Positions 1 through 12,569 of a stretch of 64,000 bases of DNA are shown here, piece after piece. Every line of letters begins with the position of its first letter. The stretch's first letter is position 1. The stretch is from Tetrapyrgos nigripes (lineage: Eukaryota > Basidiomycota > Agaricomycetes > Agaricales > Campanellaceae): positions 328,562-392,561 of the forward strand of contig JAACJM010000064.1 in NCBI GenBank assembly GCA_013368315.1. Direction: 5' to 3'. The notes below the pieces were generated by a model. The model worked only from the letters and a program-made list of their open reading frames with translations. It did no database searches and was not told the DNA's origin. A program made the position numbers and the translations under genes.

Positions 1-308
1 GAATCCAGCATTTTGGAAGAAGAAAAGAGGTTCACGACGAAAATTCGTGAGGATTTTGGTAAATGATAGATTAATGCCTCTATCTTTCTGCAATCACGAG
101 GGACAGGGGATATGCCTGCTAGATGATTTTGTAGAATCTCAGACGTATGCGAGGAATGATGGTGAAGGGGATTGGGAGAAGTGTTTCAAAAGATAGTATC
201 ATATCAGTACATAGTAGCAAATGACTGCAGCGTGCGCTAAGCTGATTGCTGTATGCCAAAATGAGCTACAAATTGTGAGGGACTGTTGTGAACTACTCAC
301 GGCGGGCT
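1..308. other. Left edge, no gene seen
   Basis: I see no convincing coding frame or repeat here. It lies downstream of the minus-strand gene that ends at 309 and probably holds its 3' untranslated region. Confidence 0.4.
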
Positions 309-2580
309 TCAAAACGAAATCAGATCATCCATATTTTCAGGCATAGGCCTGAACTTTATCTCGTCTCTTGGCATAAACAGAGTATAGGCTCTCGACTTCG
401 CTAGGTCCTGTGTATCGGGGTCGAACCCTAGGAATTCGTGACAGTGCGCAAGCTCATCGTAAAGAGCCTTGTCGAATCTATGCCCATCGCACTGAAAAGC
501 AAACTCGATATTGGGTATACCAAGTGATTTGAGAATTTCAGGATCCGAGGGAATTGGGATATCTCCAAGCGGGTCAAAAGCCCAGAAGTATCTTGGACCA
601 TAATCCTCCGATCCAATGGCCTTGTTGCAAAGCAGAAAAACGGTGCTCGGACCCGCAAGGGCACGAGCATTATCCACGCCGGCTTCAGTCTTTGCCATGA
701 TTTCCAGATCCAGCCATCTGATATGAACTGCATATCAATTGTCACAACATGGTTCATGAAGGCATCAGCCTAAATGCACATGTGCCACCCGTGCATTGCG
801 TACTCACCAAACTTGGGATCTTTGTATGTCTCAAAGAACCGTTGGACGATGTAATTGGCCTGCACGAGCCATACTGTGTCAATGTGTTTATCCTTCATGA
901 TATATGCCACCTGATGCCGGAAACTTTGAACTAGATCTTCTCGAGCAAGTCGAATGCTATGGGCACGTTTGTCAGTTGGAAATGGTTGCTCATTACGATA
1001 GACATCTGGAAAGCTCACCTGATCCACTCTCCTGCGTCAAGTTCGTTTTCCCTGTAATACAGATGTCTATACTTCGCACCAGGAAAGTGCCCAATGACCG
1101 CAAAATCAGCGTCGCATTCCACAACAACTGAGCCTGCGGGTATAAACTCAAGATAAGCTCTCAAATCCCAATTCCCATAATAGTCGTAGAGTGTCTGGTC
1201 TGCAAGCAATGCGAATGGATCGATTTCGAAAGTTTTGAAGTGCTGTAATAACGATGATATGGAAGAATACTTCTCTAAAGGGAATGGCTGGTCGCTAAAT
1301 GGATAGCTTTTTGCTGACATGATATAAGGCCCAGCAGATGTTCCTGGTCCTTCTGGTCCGAAGCAGAAGTGATGTGTGCAGGGATTGAGCCAGAGGTGAT
1401 CGTTCTAGAGAAGTAGTGGGTCTATCACCTGAAAATTGTGGCAAAGATGATACTTGGATTAAACGTACGTGAAAATCGCCGCCCAGAACCTGATGAGCTT
1501 CGCGAGAGTCCACATTCTGCGTTGTGGTACAGATCAGGTTTGGAATACTGTTCTCATGACACTTCAGTTTGGATTCACGTACCTCCCGATATCTCAAGTA
1601 GGAGCTTGCAAGGATTGAAAAATCACGTCGATATTGCAGCACTCTGCAGAAGGGTATGAGTTCTGTATCGTAGAACCATCGGCAGGCTCAGACATTAATC
1701 CGGTAATAAGTTATAAATGAGCATACCATGATGAAACAGGAGAGCAGGCTTTGATGAGCGTGTCATTCCGAAGAGTTGGACTACGTGCGAGTGTCTAGAG
1801 ATAGCAGCGATTGCTTTCAGCCAAGGTTGACCAAGTCTCAAGTACGAAAGGAGGCCTTACTGGTGCTGCGAATACAAATCAAAATCATTTTTCCATACCT
1901 GATTCAGAGGAATCTCAATTTGTACAATAGGAAGAATTGGAGGATGACCTTACTGTGAGTGCTTCAGGCCCAATATAAGTCACACTAGTAAAATCTGTTT
2001 TCGAATCAATGTCCTTATGCCCGCGAATTCGTACAAGATTGTACGTCTTGATCGCAATCAATGATTCACTGGATTCTGGGGTCGTAGTCGCATTTGCATG
2101 CGTGTATATGCCATCTTCAGTGATCTGCTTTATCATGAAGAGGTTGGCGCGTTTAATAGTATAAAACTGGACGGGAAAATGATAAGCAGAAACAGCCTTA
2201 GTCCAGACGATTCAAGTATATAGTCAGCTAACTTTACTCACGTCGTCAAATACTGAATCACCGTCCATATCAATCAAGCTACGAGTATGATAGTGGTCAT
2301 GATAGCTATAGTGATGGTGGTGCATATGATCATGTCGATGGTTTATCGAATTACCACCAACGACTGAGATGTGACTTCCGACGAAGACATTGCCAGAGCT
2401 GTTATTGAAGGCTTCGATAGTGGCTGATGATGGTACAGCTGCTTCCATCCTCGTAGAGTAAAGAGAGGTTTGAGTTGAGGAAGCGACTTTCTTGGCTGGG
2501 AGAGGAGTCGAGGATGGTGGTTGAGATGAAAGTATCGTGAAATCATCAATCGATGGTGTGACCGCGAAGACTGACAGCAT
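309..2580 (-). CDS. Agaric-expanded kinase-like family protein, 9 exons, 579 aa
   Basis: Nine exons join without a frame break: 2580-2242, 2166-1954, 1898-1861, 1794-1727, 1662-1583, 1516-1469, 1404-1019, 956-808 and 727-309. The eight introns are 55-80 nt with GT-AG ends, and the coding length of 1740 nt gives 579 residues plus a TGA stop. Residues 57-80 form a Gly/Ser/Asn-rich motif (SSGNVFVGSHISVVGGN), followed by a His-rich stretch at 81-99. The middle has a kinase-N-lobe-like look (TYNLVRIRGHKD, then DLYSQHQHSHVVQLFG, then ALLFHHELIP). The C-terminal half carries HLWLNPCTHHFCFGPEGP and FDPDTQDLAKS, blocks I associate with a large uncharacterised agaricomycete family. The function is unknown, and I see no complete kinase catalytic motifs, so it may be a pseudokinase or a ligand-binding protein. 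The start at 2580 is the first in-frame ATG; a further upstream exon is possible. Confidence 0.75.
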
Positions 2581-3301
2581 GAATGAAGACGTCTGTAAGC
2601 TATGTACTAATTTAAACCAGTACCTTTCTGTTTTTAGAACTTTACTACGTTTTTCATTGCATGCAGGACTGAGTGTGCATGCACATGCAAAACCGTGACG
2701 AATTACATGAATTGCAAATCTGTACTAGCCTGTCTCTTCGCTCAACAAAGCACGATTTTGAACCAGGGCAAGATGTGGTACATGTGCACTTGTCGCGTGA
2801 GATCCTGAAGGAACCCATGAAAAAGGCGACCTTACACGCGTCATGTCATGATCGAACTCATAGGCACGACAACGGCAAGCCCAGGTGAGCTAGGGCTACC
2901 TGTCCCAATAAGGAATGCGTGCGTCCTGGCCCGGAGAAACACCTGTGAAGGAGCTTTGGCTGGTATTGCACGTATGACAGAACATCCAATATTCTGCAGA
3001 GGGGAATGGGTACGAAGGTGGTCTGATTGAGACGGTAACATTGTTCGCCTCTTCGTGAGCAACGAAGAAGGAATGGCATGGTGACCAAGCATCATCACGG
3101 GGAGAGTGTCGGTATGGCCAGCGATTACGAGTGCGAGTAAGGGTGTATATTATCCGAATGTGCAAAGTCAGACATTTCATCTGACTCTTCTGTCCACCCT
3201 CCTTGTACCCCGTATCCATGTTGTTCGTGTCCAGTATCAGTCGTTCCATCCTCATCCCACCTCTCTCTATCATGCGCATACGGTGTACCATGTATCATTC
3301 T
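2581..3301. other. Intergenic, no gene supported
   Basis: Several overlapping short frames exist on both strands, but none has recognisable domains or a consistent exon series. It should contain the promoter of the kinase-like gene, which starts at 2580 on the minus strand. Confidence 0.4.
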
Positions 3302-5961
3302 CCCTGTTAGACTCGCCCCTAAGACACCAAACTCCCTTACTGAAATGTCTCGACCCCCTCCAGCTGTTCACGCTGCATCTCCAACAACGAACTCGTACTC
3401 GGTCTTGAACGTGGGATGGACTCGGAGAGGGGTTTGTGGATGTCTTGGATTTCATAACAGATGGGACTGTAGGAGCAGGGATTTGGGTGACCTCGGATGT
3501 TTGAATGAGATAAGGATGATACAGACAGCATCGAGGAACGAAGGTTTCAGTTGTCGGTTTGATGCGGGTATTGCGCCTTTCATAGAAAACGACAAACGCG
3601 GGGGTCTCTAGCCCGACCCCGATAGCGGTGTCGAAGACGATTACGACGGATTAGGGTTGGTTAAGAACGTAGAAGATGGATCAGGCGAAGACCCGCTATA
3701 TAGAGTAGATAGAATCGGTATGTGGGTTGCTCACGGAGCCAGATGGGGAGATGGACCCAGATTCTGCTTGTTGGATATCCAAAACGTTGTTTGAAGAGTA
3801 AGCTTTCTGTAGAGTTGGCCTCGACCTGGTGGAGGAGAATGTCTCAGTAATCCCACTGTCGACGCCAAGGGTGAATAGGGAGAGGGAGAAGTAAAAGTGT
3901 TGGCCGTATGCCTAAAATGTGAACCCGAAACCCGAGATTAATTTGACTGTTATTCCCAATCCCCATCCCCATCCCACCCACCCCTCGTCCTCTTCGGATC
4001 CGAAAACATCCAAACTCCAACCTCGGCGGTATATGCATGTTTTCGCCTGGAGTGCGGACGAATCGGGATCCGTGGCCATAGCCATCCATGGCGCCGGGTG
4101 CGTCTACTCCTGCTCCTTGATGTTGGTGAGAATGGTGGTCGTCCAGCTGCCCAGGCAAATTCATATGACTGCCATTACCATTCCCATCCACCAACGTGTA
4201 CCAAAACGGTGTAATCTTCGCTGCTAACGAATTACTCTCCCTAACCTTTGACGGCAAGGTAAAGGTTTTTGAACATAGGAGGTTGGAGGAGGCGGAGGAG
4301 GCGGAATGAAGGAGATCAGATAACGAGTTGAGGAGATTGGTTGAGGATGTGGATGCGACGTGGAGGAGTTTTCAGGTTGAGGTGGAGAGGAAATTGGAGA
4401 GGGGGTGGGGTTTTGAGTGTGAGCAATGGGAGGATGGTGCGTGTATGCCGAGAAAGATGCGATTGGGAAGAGACGAAGTAGAAGTAGACCCATTGCAAGC
4501 GAGTCCTTCCTTCCTCTCAGTCTCTGTCTCAGAGAAGATGAAGCTTCGCGTGTAGAACGTGACGTCGTTGGCAAGATGAAAGGTTAGTAAACGTTGACAG
4601 AAATATAAACCAAGGACAGATAAAAAAAATAAGCCAGCGGGGCAGCGTTTGGCTAAGTGCAAGGCCATTCGTCACAGAAAAAAGAAGTAAAAATTGGACA
4701 AAAATACCAGAGAGAGAAAAAGTGAAAATATAAAGGACCAGTATACGCACTAGTGCTTTCCCGCATCCTTCCGTGAATCCACAGGCTGTAATTGAAAGCT
4801 GTTATGCGAGACCTGAGTTAGGTGTAACCTTGCAGTGTCTTGAGCTGATCCGGAAGCTTGAAGCGTTGAGGACAAGTCGACGCGTTTGTTGAAATGTGGA
4901 CGAGCACGTGGGGTTGACATGGGCTAGGCCTTGGACGAATCGGCGAGCCCATTGACGTCAGTGCACCGGTACTTACCTCTCCTCCACCACCTCATGATAC
5001 TGTACTCCATTCCGTATATCAATCCAAGGGGCTACTCTCTAATTTTACTGCAAAGAGGACTCCAATCCTCAACTCGACAGTCCATTCAACAAAATATGAC
5101 GATTAAATCAAGATTAAACGACGAAATTCGTTGGACTGACAGCATCCTGTCTGTGTTTCTCTCTTCTCGGTCGTATTCTGTCCTTGGAGGTAATATTTTT
5201 CACTTCTCACATTCTTCCACAATATCTAACGTTGTCATATTAGACAGAGGCAAGTTGGAGTCAAGAGCCATGATCATGGCGCACCATGCACCAATGGCCA
5301 TGGTACGGTACCGGGTAATGCCGCAGTTTCTCACTGCATACTATGCTTTCATGGTCAACATACTAGAGCTAGAGGGACACTCCCCACGTTCTGCGGCCGG
5401 TCAGATTAATTCTGAGTCGTCAAAGTCTCGTCTTCGGAATTAGTAAGTCCATATGTATTCCTCTCCTTGCTTGCTTCCTTGCACATTCAGTTCTCTGACA
5501 AGTCATCTCTCTTATGGCGTTGTCCAATTGTCGTTGTTTAAGGAAATGCGGGATGGATCTCGAGGAAGATGTGCCCGAAAAGATGATGATAGATTTCAGT
5601 GCTATCCTCAACTTACTTTCAGCACAGCGAGTCCTACATCTGCTCTATAACCCACCCAGTCCTCCCCTTTGCCTCGCTAACGCAGTAATGCGTGGTACAG
5701 TATAGGCGGCTGTTATCTAGTAGTCACAGTAATGATTCCAGAATCAAGCCAGCGGCTGAAAAGGGACTCTTGGGAATTCATTTTCAATAAAGATAAACAG
5801 TTAAGGTAATATGCTATCAGTGATTACTCTGTGCTGAAATGAACTTCTGTCGCATCTTCTAGGTCATATGAAGCGCGAACGGGCCGAACCAGATGGATAC
5901 TAAAGAGGACAAAATAATATCTATTGTCTATCATTTGTAGAGGTCTCCAGGTGTCTTTATT
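3302..5961 (+). repeat. Copy A of a three-copy dispersed repeat
   Basis: About 2.66 kb that reappears in direct orientation at 43735-46756 (copy B), and partly and more diverged at about 51990-53345 (copy C). On the plus strand it carries remnants of a low-complexity protein gene. A frame from the ATG at 3345 is followed by a coiled-coil-like segment near 4224-4420 (VKVFEHRRLEEAEEAE with interruptions). A 170-residue frame at 4931-5443 is kept in both A and B. I do not recognise the protein. Copy A is richer in CpG than copy B. Copy A lacks the 395 bp insertion found in B at 45866-46260, so that insertion came after the duplication. Confidence 0.8.
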
Positions 5962-6395
5962 ATGAGGCCGAATGAAATGAGGGTGAGTTCTTTACACTCC
6001 ATTTCTGCGTGTGGCTATGTCGAATCGATCCCTGCTTTTCCCGTTCGTAAATTCCTAAAACTCCTGAGTTCTAATTATCATAAAAAATGAATCCAGCCCC
6101 TTCCTGGCGTCCTTCTCTGCTGAAACTTGGTACACTCGCTATCTCACTCCTCCCAAGTCTCTCTTGCCTCTGTTGTAGTGAGATACACCGTAGTCTAGTT
6201 TTAAGATCGAGAGCCTAGGGACCAGTTTTTTGATTACAAATATTGTTAATTGCATAATCTTCCCACGGGTCCTTCTCTCTGCCAAACCGCCGTGTCGCGT
6301 CATCTACTCGACGCTCTTGAGCTCTACTGATAACACTTTCCTTCCTATTATACCCCAATGCTCTAATATAGTCTATTCTACCCGTAATACATGAC
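5962..6395. other. Gap between repeat A and helicase pseudogene
   Basis: No coding frame or repeat is recognised. It may hold the upstream region of the helicase remnant that starts near 6396. Confidence 0.35.
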
Positions 6396-7739
6396 TTGAC
6401 GCCCACCACAATGTTGGAAAGGTACTGTTGGCAATCTTCAGAGGGTCAAGCTCTCCTCAACGACATCGTTCAGAAATGTGTCCCTCAATGGACTAATGGC
6501 TTGAAGGATGGTCAAATTAGAGCTATCACAAGGATATTGGATAGAGAACAGGTGGTATGGGTTGCAGCAACTGGAGAAGGACAGTCAGCTGCCTTCCAGG
6601 TCCCCATTCTTGTCCATGAAGAATCATGAAGGAACCCTGAGCTGTGTCCGAGTTTTGTCACAAAGGAGAAGCCCGTAGGAATTGTGGTTACACCCATGAA
6701 AGGGTTAGCCACCAATATTGTGCATTCCAAACTTATTTTCTTGTTTTCCATTGACTGGTTCTGTCTAGGTACACGAACTCGCAAAATCATGCATAAACAC
6801 ACAAGAACATTGCTGATGATGTTATAAAGGGTGTTGATGTTGTTCAAGAGATCTCTAACTGCAAGTATCACATCATATATGTCGATCCAGCACACCTCAA
6901 GAAGAATAAATGGAATCAAATTGCTTCTAATCCCACCTTCTATTGCAACATCATCTTTGCCTGTGCTGAGGAAGCTCATCTCATTGATGAATGGGGAAAC
7001 ACTGACTTTTGCCTGGACTTTAGATACATTGGGGTGTACTTCCATAGCCACCTTCCCTCCAATATATCTTTCTTTGCACTATCTGCCACTATTGAGCCCA
7101 GAAAGCCTACAACGATCATTTGCCATCACCTTGGATTCAGAGAGCCATCGTTTCATCTTATCCAAGGTTCTAATGAGCATCTGAATACACAATTCATTGT
7201 GGAACCACTCTCTCATGGCATTGGTGGAAAGAATTTCCCCCAACTCCTTCCATATCTCACAAGTGGCCAGAAAACAATCATTCACCGTCAGATGCTTGAA
7301 GCTGTCTTGGACAAATACAATGCAGATACTCTCAATATGCTTGAGAACAACCAAAACTGCCAAATCATTATTGCAACAGTGGCATTTACCAACGGTATCA
7401 GCATGCAAATGCTTCTTGACAGCATTTCATTGGGTCTTGCATCATCATTGAACATAATCTGGCAAGAGAAGGGCCATGCAGGCTGCAACCCAGAGTCTCT
7501 CGCACAAGGTATAGTCCTGGTGTCTCCAACTGCTATCAAGAATGCAGAGAAGTACATCGAAGGTATGTGACTTTGTATGGAAAGCAGGAAGGGCCCGCTC
7601 AAGCAGGAAGGGCTTGCTCACTTAAGCGAGCATAAGCGCGGTGATGGAGCATAAATAAGGCAGTAGGACCCCTGACACTTCGATTTTTGAATAAATTATT
7701 ATACATGTGCTATTTACTCATGTTTACTCTGCCTCTTCG

Positions 7740-7799
7740 GCAGACCGAATACATTCCACAGACGTATATGGAGTCTGTGGAATGTATTCGGTTGTCTGC
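7740..7799. repeat. Strong subterminal hairpin of the 6 kb element
   Basis: The arm 7740-7763 (GCAGACCGAATACATTCCAC and on) is the reverse complement of the 7773-7799 region, apart from a small bulge near the base. The loop is about 9 nt. It lies about 160 bp inside the left transposon end and could be a transposase-binding or transcription-termination structure. Confidence 0.75.
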
Positions 7800-8264
7800 T
7801 AGGACGCACGTTCGACAAGCGTTCGATTGATTTTAGCCGTCAGCGGCTTATTACGCATAAACCCCAAAAAAGGAAATCAGGTACTCGCACGTCTTTTACA
7901 TTCCTTTGTTGTTCCTCTGCATGATTTTTTTGTTCATGGTCTCTATTCTTCATTTATGGCACCTATGTCAGCTGACGAAGTACTCGGAACCCATTTTTAT
8001 CCTCAGACGGCGGCCCAAAACCGCTCAGAAGGACCCGCGGGAAATCTTTCGGCAATTGCCGTACCCCACTGTAACAGGCGACACGACTTACACTTTAAGA
8101 GCCTTTGGACTCATTTTCCCCAAAATAACTCCCCTGGACATGTATAATGGTAAATCTACATCCTACTCCTGGTCTAAATCCTGAAAATCGCGCAGAAACA
8201 TCGCAACTCAGAAGGTCAGTTCAGAAATTGAAATTGACAGATGTGGCTACTACAGAATACAGGA

Positions 8265-8941
8265 CTAGTCATCACTAGACTCCTCATCTGAACTGAATGC
8301 CACTACTCCATCTGCTATATCCTCTTCCTCTTGATCTTCACCTAAGCCTAAGCCTCCATTAAAACCCCCCAAATAGCCTGTCTCTTCATTATATCCCAGA
8401 GGCACAAGTTCTTCAATGACAAGAGCCTCATGCAATTCATTCACAAATATCTCCCTGTCATCAACATAAGGCTGCAGACAAAGGGTCTCCACAAGGGGAA
8501 TGTTAGCCTCAAACATAGACAACAAGTCCTCATACACATTCCACACATTGTGACGAGTTATAGTGGGTGAATCCAGCTGAACATGGTAAGCTGAGATGCA
8601 GCACTGAAATTCAGGATCAACAAGCTGAAATACTTCATGATCAGGAGGGGCATAAAGCTGTTCAGCTCTCTTGATATAATCTCCCTCTGGATCAATCAAA
8701 ATCTGCCAACCTAGGGTGAGATTACACCAATGGCTAGAACAGAATCACTCACCTTGAAATCACATACATGGTACCCCTCTGGATGGGCATCAATATCATT
8801 AGGAGGACCATGGGGAAAAATCTTGTGTTTCTGGGCCCTTTTTGCAGTATTGTTCACAAGGTAGACATAGTGATCCAGTTCTGCTTGAAACCAAGGAATA
8901 AATACCCATTTGAATACATTACTAGGAAAATGAGTCAGCAC
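8265..8941 (-). pseudogene. Integrase-core domain protein, C-terminal part
   Basis: Two exons, 8941-8753 and 8702-8265, join over a 50 nt intron and encode about 208 residues. Key blocks are FKWVFIPWFQAELDHYV, QKHKIFPHGPPNDI, AEQLYAPPDHEVFQLVDPEF and NVWNVYEDLLSMF, followed by an acidic C-terminus (GEDQEEEDIADG). These match the C-terminal half of the integrase core domain-containing proteins that are abundant in agarics. The catalytic D,D-E half is missing: upstream of 8941 the frame hits a stop and I find no further homologous exons before 9200. It is therefore truncated and cannot be an active integrase. It is transcribed toward the left transposon end, divergently from the remnant at 9202. 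Confidence 0.65.
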
Positions 8942-9201
8942 TTATTGGGGCTCTTGCTTAAATTCAAACTCACTATTGAAGTGCATTGTCACAGCAGTAA
9001 GCCTCCAGGCAGTTGGCCGTAACATTTTGACCATTCACTGTTATAATCAGATAGTACAGATGTATTCAGCAGTAAGCCTCAAAGCAATTGGCCGTAACAT
9101 GAGGATTTTTGGCTGCTACAATCAAGCCGTTGGCCTATGGCAGTCATGAAAGTATATATATGTCTCATTCGATATCATCAATTTGTCAATTTGATTCTTC
9201 A

Positions 9202-9688
9202 ATGTCCACCATTCCCATTGTGCCATTCACATCTGACAAGAAGGCCAGCCAAGTATGATCCAATTTTTAATCTTATGTTCCTATCTGACTTGATTTTTCT
9301 GATAAGGCTTTCATATGTGAACGATCTAAATGTGGCAAACTTGTCAATGCAGGGGAAGACCACTCCTGGTTTAGATCTCCTGATGGCCAGTAAAACATGT
9401 ATGTGTTGCTTGCAAAGCATACTTCGACGAAAGAATTGAGCAGGCCACTTCAGGTGAACACTCTGTCTGCATCACTGTAATCTCAGCTTATTGTTGATAT
9501 ATTTCAACATTTCTTCAGCTTCTGCAGCTCTTACTAGACAGTCCACATTGCATTCAATGGGTCCACCACTACCACCAATATGGCACTCATTTCCTGATCC
9601 AAATGCCATTGCTAATAGGGTCAATGCTGCTCAAAATCCATTTATGGACCAGAAGTTGATGGTGATGATGCAGCAGCAGCTCAATTGA
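9202..9688 (+). pseudogene. Small Cys-motif, Pro-rich transposon-associated protein
   Basis: The ATG at 9202 opens MSTIPIVPFTSDKKASQ. An intron is followed by FICERSKCGKLVNAGEDHSW and FRSPDG, then, after a one-base frame shift near 9390, by HVCVACKAYFDERIEQATSG. Another intron leads to WHSFPDPNAIANRVNAAQNP and a Gln-rich end at 9688. The order C-x4-C ... C-x2-C suggests a small zinc-binding domain followed by a disordered tail. I associate this arrangement with proteins that recur in agaric genomes beside repeats. The frame shift makes this copy a pseudogene. Its pairing with the integrase-core gene suggests both belong to the element, but that is inference. Confidence 0.5.
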
Positions 9689-10462
9689 GATCAACCCTTT
9701 TTGGTGATGGCAATATTGATGAATGCTTCAAAAAATTTCCTCTTGAGCATGACTGTAATGATTATTGTCAATGGATGGGTTTAGATGTGTTCCCAAAGTA
9801 GTCCTCAACAAGTATTATAGTGGCATGAATGTAGAAATGCATATGTATGTCAAATTGTACATAAAATGTACATAGAAAGGCTGAAAAGGGTAAAAATGCG
9901 TTCAGCCACAGGAGAAACTGGCCATGTGGAAGTCACATGACTACCTGGCAGGCATTTTGCTCCAACTTATGTTCGGCTCTACATACTTTGATACCTTTCC
10001 CTCCACATCTGGAGAGTTCTCTATAATTTATCTGCACTTCTTGGATATACTTCAGTGTGACCATACCAATTCCAAAGAGATTCCTCCAGCAGGACCAAAT
10101 CTCTACATGAGTAAGGGATGGGAAAAAATTTTAAGGATATAGGGTTGGGAAATTTTTTAAGCCCTTCAGCCATTGAACCAACCAACCACCTCCTTCCATA
10201 TATGGTAGCATATACCCGATTTGGACACATCTCCCACCGCCGGATATAACTTTGCCGAACTCTGGCAGCTTACTGAGATGCTCAAGAAATTGCCAGAACT
10301 ATGTGTTCCAATGAGGGAAAGTCATGTTTCTGCAATTGTCTGAGTCTCTGAGGGATATTTTCCATCAGAATCGCTAGGTCAAATTTTGGGCCTGAACCAC
10401 CCAAATTTTCTCCACAAGAAAAATTTTTAAGGGCCCTGGGACCGAACCAACCAACCCTATAT

Positions 10463-11335
10463 CAGTGTTGGACTTAAGGCTTAGCCCTTAAGTTAACTTA
10501 AGTCTTAATATGTACTTAACCTTAAGCCTTAACATCAGAACTGATCCTTAATAACCCTTAGTTTACCCTTAAGTAGATGAATGTTCTTGACATGCTACTT
10601 ACACTAAAATCCTGAATTAAGCGAGTGGCCACTGAGGCGTACAATTTATAAGAAGTTACATTCTTTTGGTCATTCCTCAATATGTCTTTCAGACTCTGCT
10701 TCACCACACTTGACCATGCCTGCTGCCAACCTGCGAAGGGTGCTTTATGGGCCTACTTTCATAGAGCCGACTCAAAATCCACATCATTTCACTTCCGAGC
10801 ATGGTGCCCTGGCTGCATTCAGCAACACAGACCTGAAGGAATGGCAATACAGTTGGATGACGATGGAAAAGAAGTGCTGGATTTGAATGATGAATGATTC
10901 AGAACAGGTGCATAGCTATATCCCTTAATCCAAGTTCATTTCTAACACAAAATTAGCTCTGCAAAATGTTCCTAGTGTCAGACAGATTGGTGCCCAGAGA
11001 TGGAGAGAAGCAACCACAGCTGGTTGCCCATCACCCTTGAAAAGTTATTCAGAGGTACTGTGAAGAAGCCGCTGGATGATTTTATACATCTGGGCCAGTG
11101 TCAAGTTTACAACGATGAGGTGCACATGATGGAGCTTTTGGCAGCTGAGTATTCAGATGAGCCACCAGATGACGGGGAACTTGAGGGTTCAGGTGATGAC
11201 TTTGAAGGATAATTCTAGGTAAGTAGTCTTGCTTGAAAATTAAGACTTAATATGCGCACTTAAGTTAAGGGTTATTAAGAGTTAAGGACTTAGCTTCAGA
11301 AATCACCCTTAATAAGCCCTTAATTTCCAACACTG
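10463..11335. mobile_element. Non-autonomous hAT element, 8 bp target duplication
   Basis: It begins CAGTGTTGGA and ends TCCAACACTG. It is flanked by identical CCCTATAT copies at 10455-10462 and 11336-11343, the 8 bp duplication typical of hAT elements. Subterminal regions are full of short CTTAAG/CCTTAA repeats on both sides. At 873 bp it is too short for a full transposase and looks like an internal-deletion derivative. Confidence 0.85.
10682..11212 (+). pseudogene. hAT transposase relic with BED-like zinc finger
   Basis: The frame 10682-10897 contains ALWAYFHRADSKSTSFHFRA followed by WCPGCIQQH, a BED-type zinc-finger arrangement (aromatic, then C-x2-C, then H). A second short frame at 11000-11212 ends in an acidic tail (AAEYSDEPPDDGELEG), similar in character to hAT C-termini. 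The catalytic region between them is absent, which fits an internally deleted element. Confidence 0.5.
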
Positions 11336-11689
11336 CCCTATATCACTCAGCTAAATTTCCTGGCCCCCTTGAAATTATCTCCTAAATTGGCAATCATAAC
11401 CCTCAAACAGCACATTCACATTGTCCTTTCCCATCCTCTCCTCTCTATTTGAACAATGAATATGTATGTCAATATGTAGAGAAGGACCTATTGATGTATG
11501 TTAGGCTACATACTGTGCATACCCTGCATCCCTAGGCCTAATTAACCTGTCACACATTCCGAGGGCCCTAACCTCAATAAGTTCTTGCCATCTAGTACTA
11601 CTAGGACTATGCCAAACGACATGTACACTAGTACTCATCAAACTCGTGCCTTTTTGTTTTCTTTATTGCAGCTGTTATGACTAATCATC

Positions 11690-12130
11690 TTGTGGTATCG
11701 CCTGGGACGAATTTCGAGACAGAGAAGATAGGCAAATCATGGGGAGTCCTGAAACAGCGACTCTCCTGGGTATATTTCGACGTAATGAGGCTCGGCAGCG
11801 CTAAGTACAAAGTCTACACTAGAGAAATGAAAGTGGGAGTGGAGGGCGGGTAATGCAAAGTACGCTAATAGAGACTGAGAAACTCGTGAGGACACTAAAG
11901 GAATTATAGAGTGTACCTGAGAGACTCGTGAGGGGAGATGGGGATACTGGGGACAATAGGGATGAGTCTCTCAGTGTATGTTGTGAAACTGAAAAATGTG
12001 TAACGGAGAGTCAATCTATGGTACTAAGGGGATATATTGTGATAAATTGATTGAAGGGAGAAATCAGAAACATATAGGGGGAAATGAAACGAGATGAGAC
12101 GATGGTGGCCACGGAGGCAGCGAGGTATAA
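11690..12130. repeat. Diverged dispersed repeat shared with 27330-27660 and 28100-28435
   Basis: Shared blocks include GGAGTCCTGAAACAGC, GGGGGAAATG, GAGACTCGTGAG and AGCCACGGAG-like strings, in similar order to the region around the small secreted protein gene at 27826-28062. It may be a decayed copy of that gene neighbourhood. No intact coding frame is present here. Confidence 0.45.
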
Positions 12131-12569
12131 GCAGTGGACGTCCTGCGCGAAGGTATATCCATGTGAGACAATGAAGCAGTGGACAGCCCTGGTCCTGCGC
12201 GATGGATATAAGAGAGGGGAGATAAAAATTCGAGATGTACTCACAGCGATGATTAGATTTTTGTAAATGTCATTTAAAACACAATTAAAGGATGGAAAGG
12301 TGAACCGAAGTGCTACAGAAGCTCAGACAGCTGAAGACTCTTCAATTAGGATTAGGTGCGGGAGGAGCCTTCTCATCGAGGTGGATACATCTGGTGTTAT
12401 CCCAGCTCTGAGGCATGGACGCAATCTAGACTCCTTCCTATTAGAGTAATTTCTCAAGCACTGTGGTCTCTAACGTTACTGTCAAAGTCAGCGACTTGAG
12501 TCTTCTTTTTCTCTTTCTTTTCCTCCTTGCCAAGTTAGAACATCTCATGCTTGTTCTATTAGGTGCGTA

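Larger units (their letters stand above)
10137..11344. mobile_element. Small TIR element (GATATAGGGTTGG ends) holding a hAT insertion
   Basis: The left end GATATAGGGTTGG at 10137 matches the reverse complement of CCAACCCTATATC at its right end, which is split by the hAT element at 10463. Just inside both ends are A/T runs (AAATTTTTTAAGCCC; AAATTTTTAAGGGCCC) and repeated ACCAACCAACC. The same internal motifs occur in the element at 32032-32783, so they may be one family. No coding capacity is seen. Confidence 0.5.

Noticed and set aside
309..1320. Separate three-exon gene of 289 residues
   Set aside because: The reading continues in frame through further introns to 2580 and keeps family-like blocks, so one nine-exon gene fits better.
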